Below, piece after piece: positions 19,208 to 19,338 of a stretch of 19,338 bases of DNA (position 1 is its first letter; every line of letters starts with the position of its first letter). Below the pieces are notes generated by a model. It was not told the DNA's origin. It worked only from the letters and a program-made list of their open reading frames with translations, and did no database searches. A program made the position numbers and the translations under genes. Source of the stretch: Zygnema cylindricum (taxonomy: Eukaryota > Streptophyta > Zygnematophyceae > Zygnematales > Zygnemataceae); the NCBI GenBank assembly GCA_037447655.1, contig JBBHKE010000711.1, positions 1 to 19,338 of the forward strand, in the 5' to 3' direction.

Positions 19208-19227
19208 TTAGCGTTCATAACGCTAAT
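19207..19227. repeat. Perfect 9-bp inverted repeat with 3-nt loop
   Basis: ATTAGCGTT, loop CAT, AACGCTAAT. It directly abuts the 19-bp duplication. No T tract follows, so a terminator role is not indicated. Related words (TAACGTTAAT, TTAACGCTAT) recur within the next 90 bp. Confidence 0.85.
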
Positions 19228-19338
19228 TCGGCGCCCCCAAATTTTAACCCAAATTCATAAATAACGTTAATAATTCTAAAAAGTTTTTAACGCTATTTAA
19301 AGTACCACAGCTATTAGGGTTAATAACTGTAATATAGT

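Larger units (their letters stand above)
17531..19338. other. AT-rich right flank, possible intron, no recognisable exon
   Basis: Mixed AT-rich sequence with frequent CpG, a 16-A run at 17579-17594 and short T runs. I looked for acceptor-plus-open-frame continuations of the exon at 17494 and found none that I would defend. The frames at 18854-19042 and 18915-19151 (62 and 78 codons) show no recognised domain. If the exon is real, this stretch is most simply its first intron, at least in part. Confidence 0.45.

Noticed and set aside
19314-19324. Telomere-like word TTAGGGTTA
   Set aside because: Only about one and a half units, not an array; chance occurrence.

Overview
This is a eukaryotic, almost entirely non-coding window. 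The evidence is kilobases of simple-sequence and satellite DNA, short exon-like openings that end in consensus GT splice donors, core-promoter-like motifs, and no prokaryotic gene organisation. In the right flank CpG is not visibly depleted, which would fit an invertebrate or another lineage with little germline methylation, but the species cannot be named. I recognised no complete gene, transposase, reverse transcriptase, tRNA, rRNA or CRISPR array.

Layout. (1) 1-595 is AT-rich single-copy-looking DNA. (2) 596-1945 is a degenerate ACT/TAC trinucleotide tract whose core (778-1635) is a very regular 38-bp minisatellite of 23 units. (3) 1946-2393 is a short ordinary spacer. (4) 2394-14010 is a C-poor, G/A-rich array based on the hexamer GTGAGA. 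It has several repeat levels: a 4.5-4.7 kb block present twice (about 3109-7650 and 8851-13521), itself holding an internal 0.9-0.95 kb duplication and a 29-bp triplet, plus a separate ~178-bp segment present twice (8651-8829, 13522-13698). The second large copy joins directly to that ~178-bp segment, whereas the first is separated from it by 1000 bp. (5) 14011-14398 is a small mixed island with an AT/AC microsatellite and a palindrome. (6) 14399-15590 passes from GAGAGG-type to GAAAA-type polypurine. (7) 15591-17340 has high sequence complexity but is built partly of old repeats: a 71-bp tandem pair, a diverged family with ~351-bp spacing, and one inverted copy. (8) 17341-19338 holds a possible first coding exon (ATG at 17494, donor at 17531) followed by AT-rich DNA with no recognisable exon.

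If the exon-like sequences are real, 15.6-17.5 kb would be a head-to-head intergenic region. A plus-strand gene would leave to the right from about 17444. More doubtfully, a minus-strand gene would leave to the left from 15714, with its first intron entering the pyrimidine-rich strand of the satellite. Long Ser/Leu/Thr/His-rich minus-strand reading frames across 3-15.6 kb are a by-product of the hexamer having no stop codon on that strand, and I do not call them genes. The clearest observations are the nested satellite structure, the exact-looking 1000-bp difference between copies, the 38-bp minisatellite, the strand bias over 13 kb and the candidate first exon. I saw no convincing new functional system.
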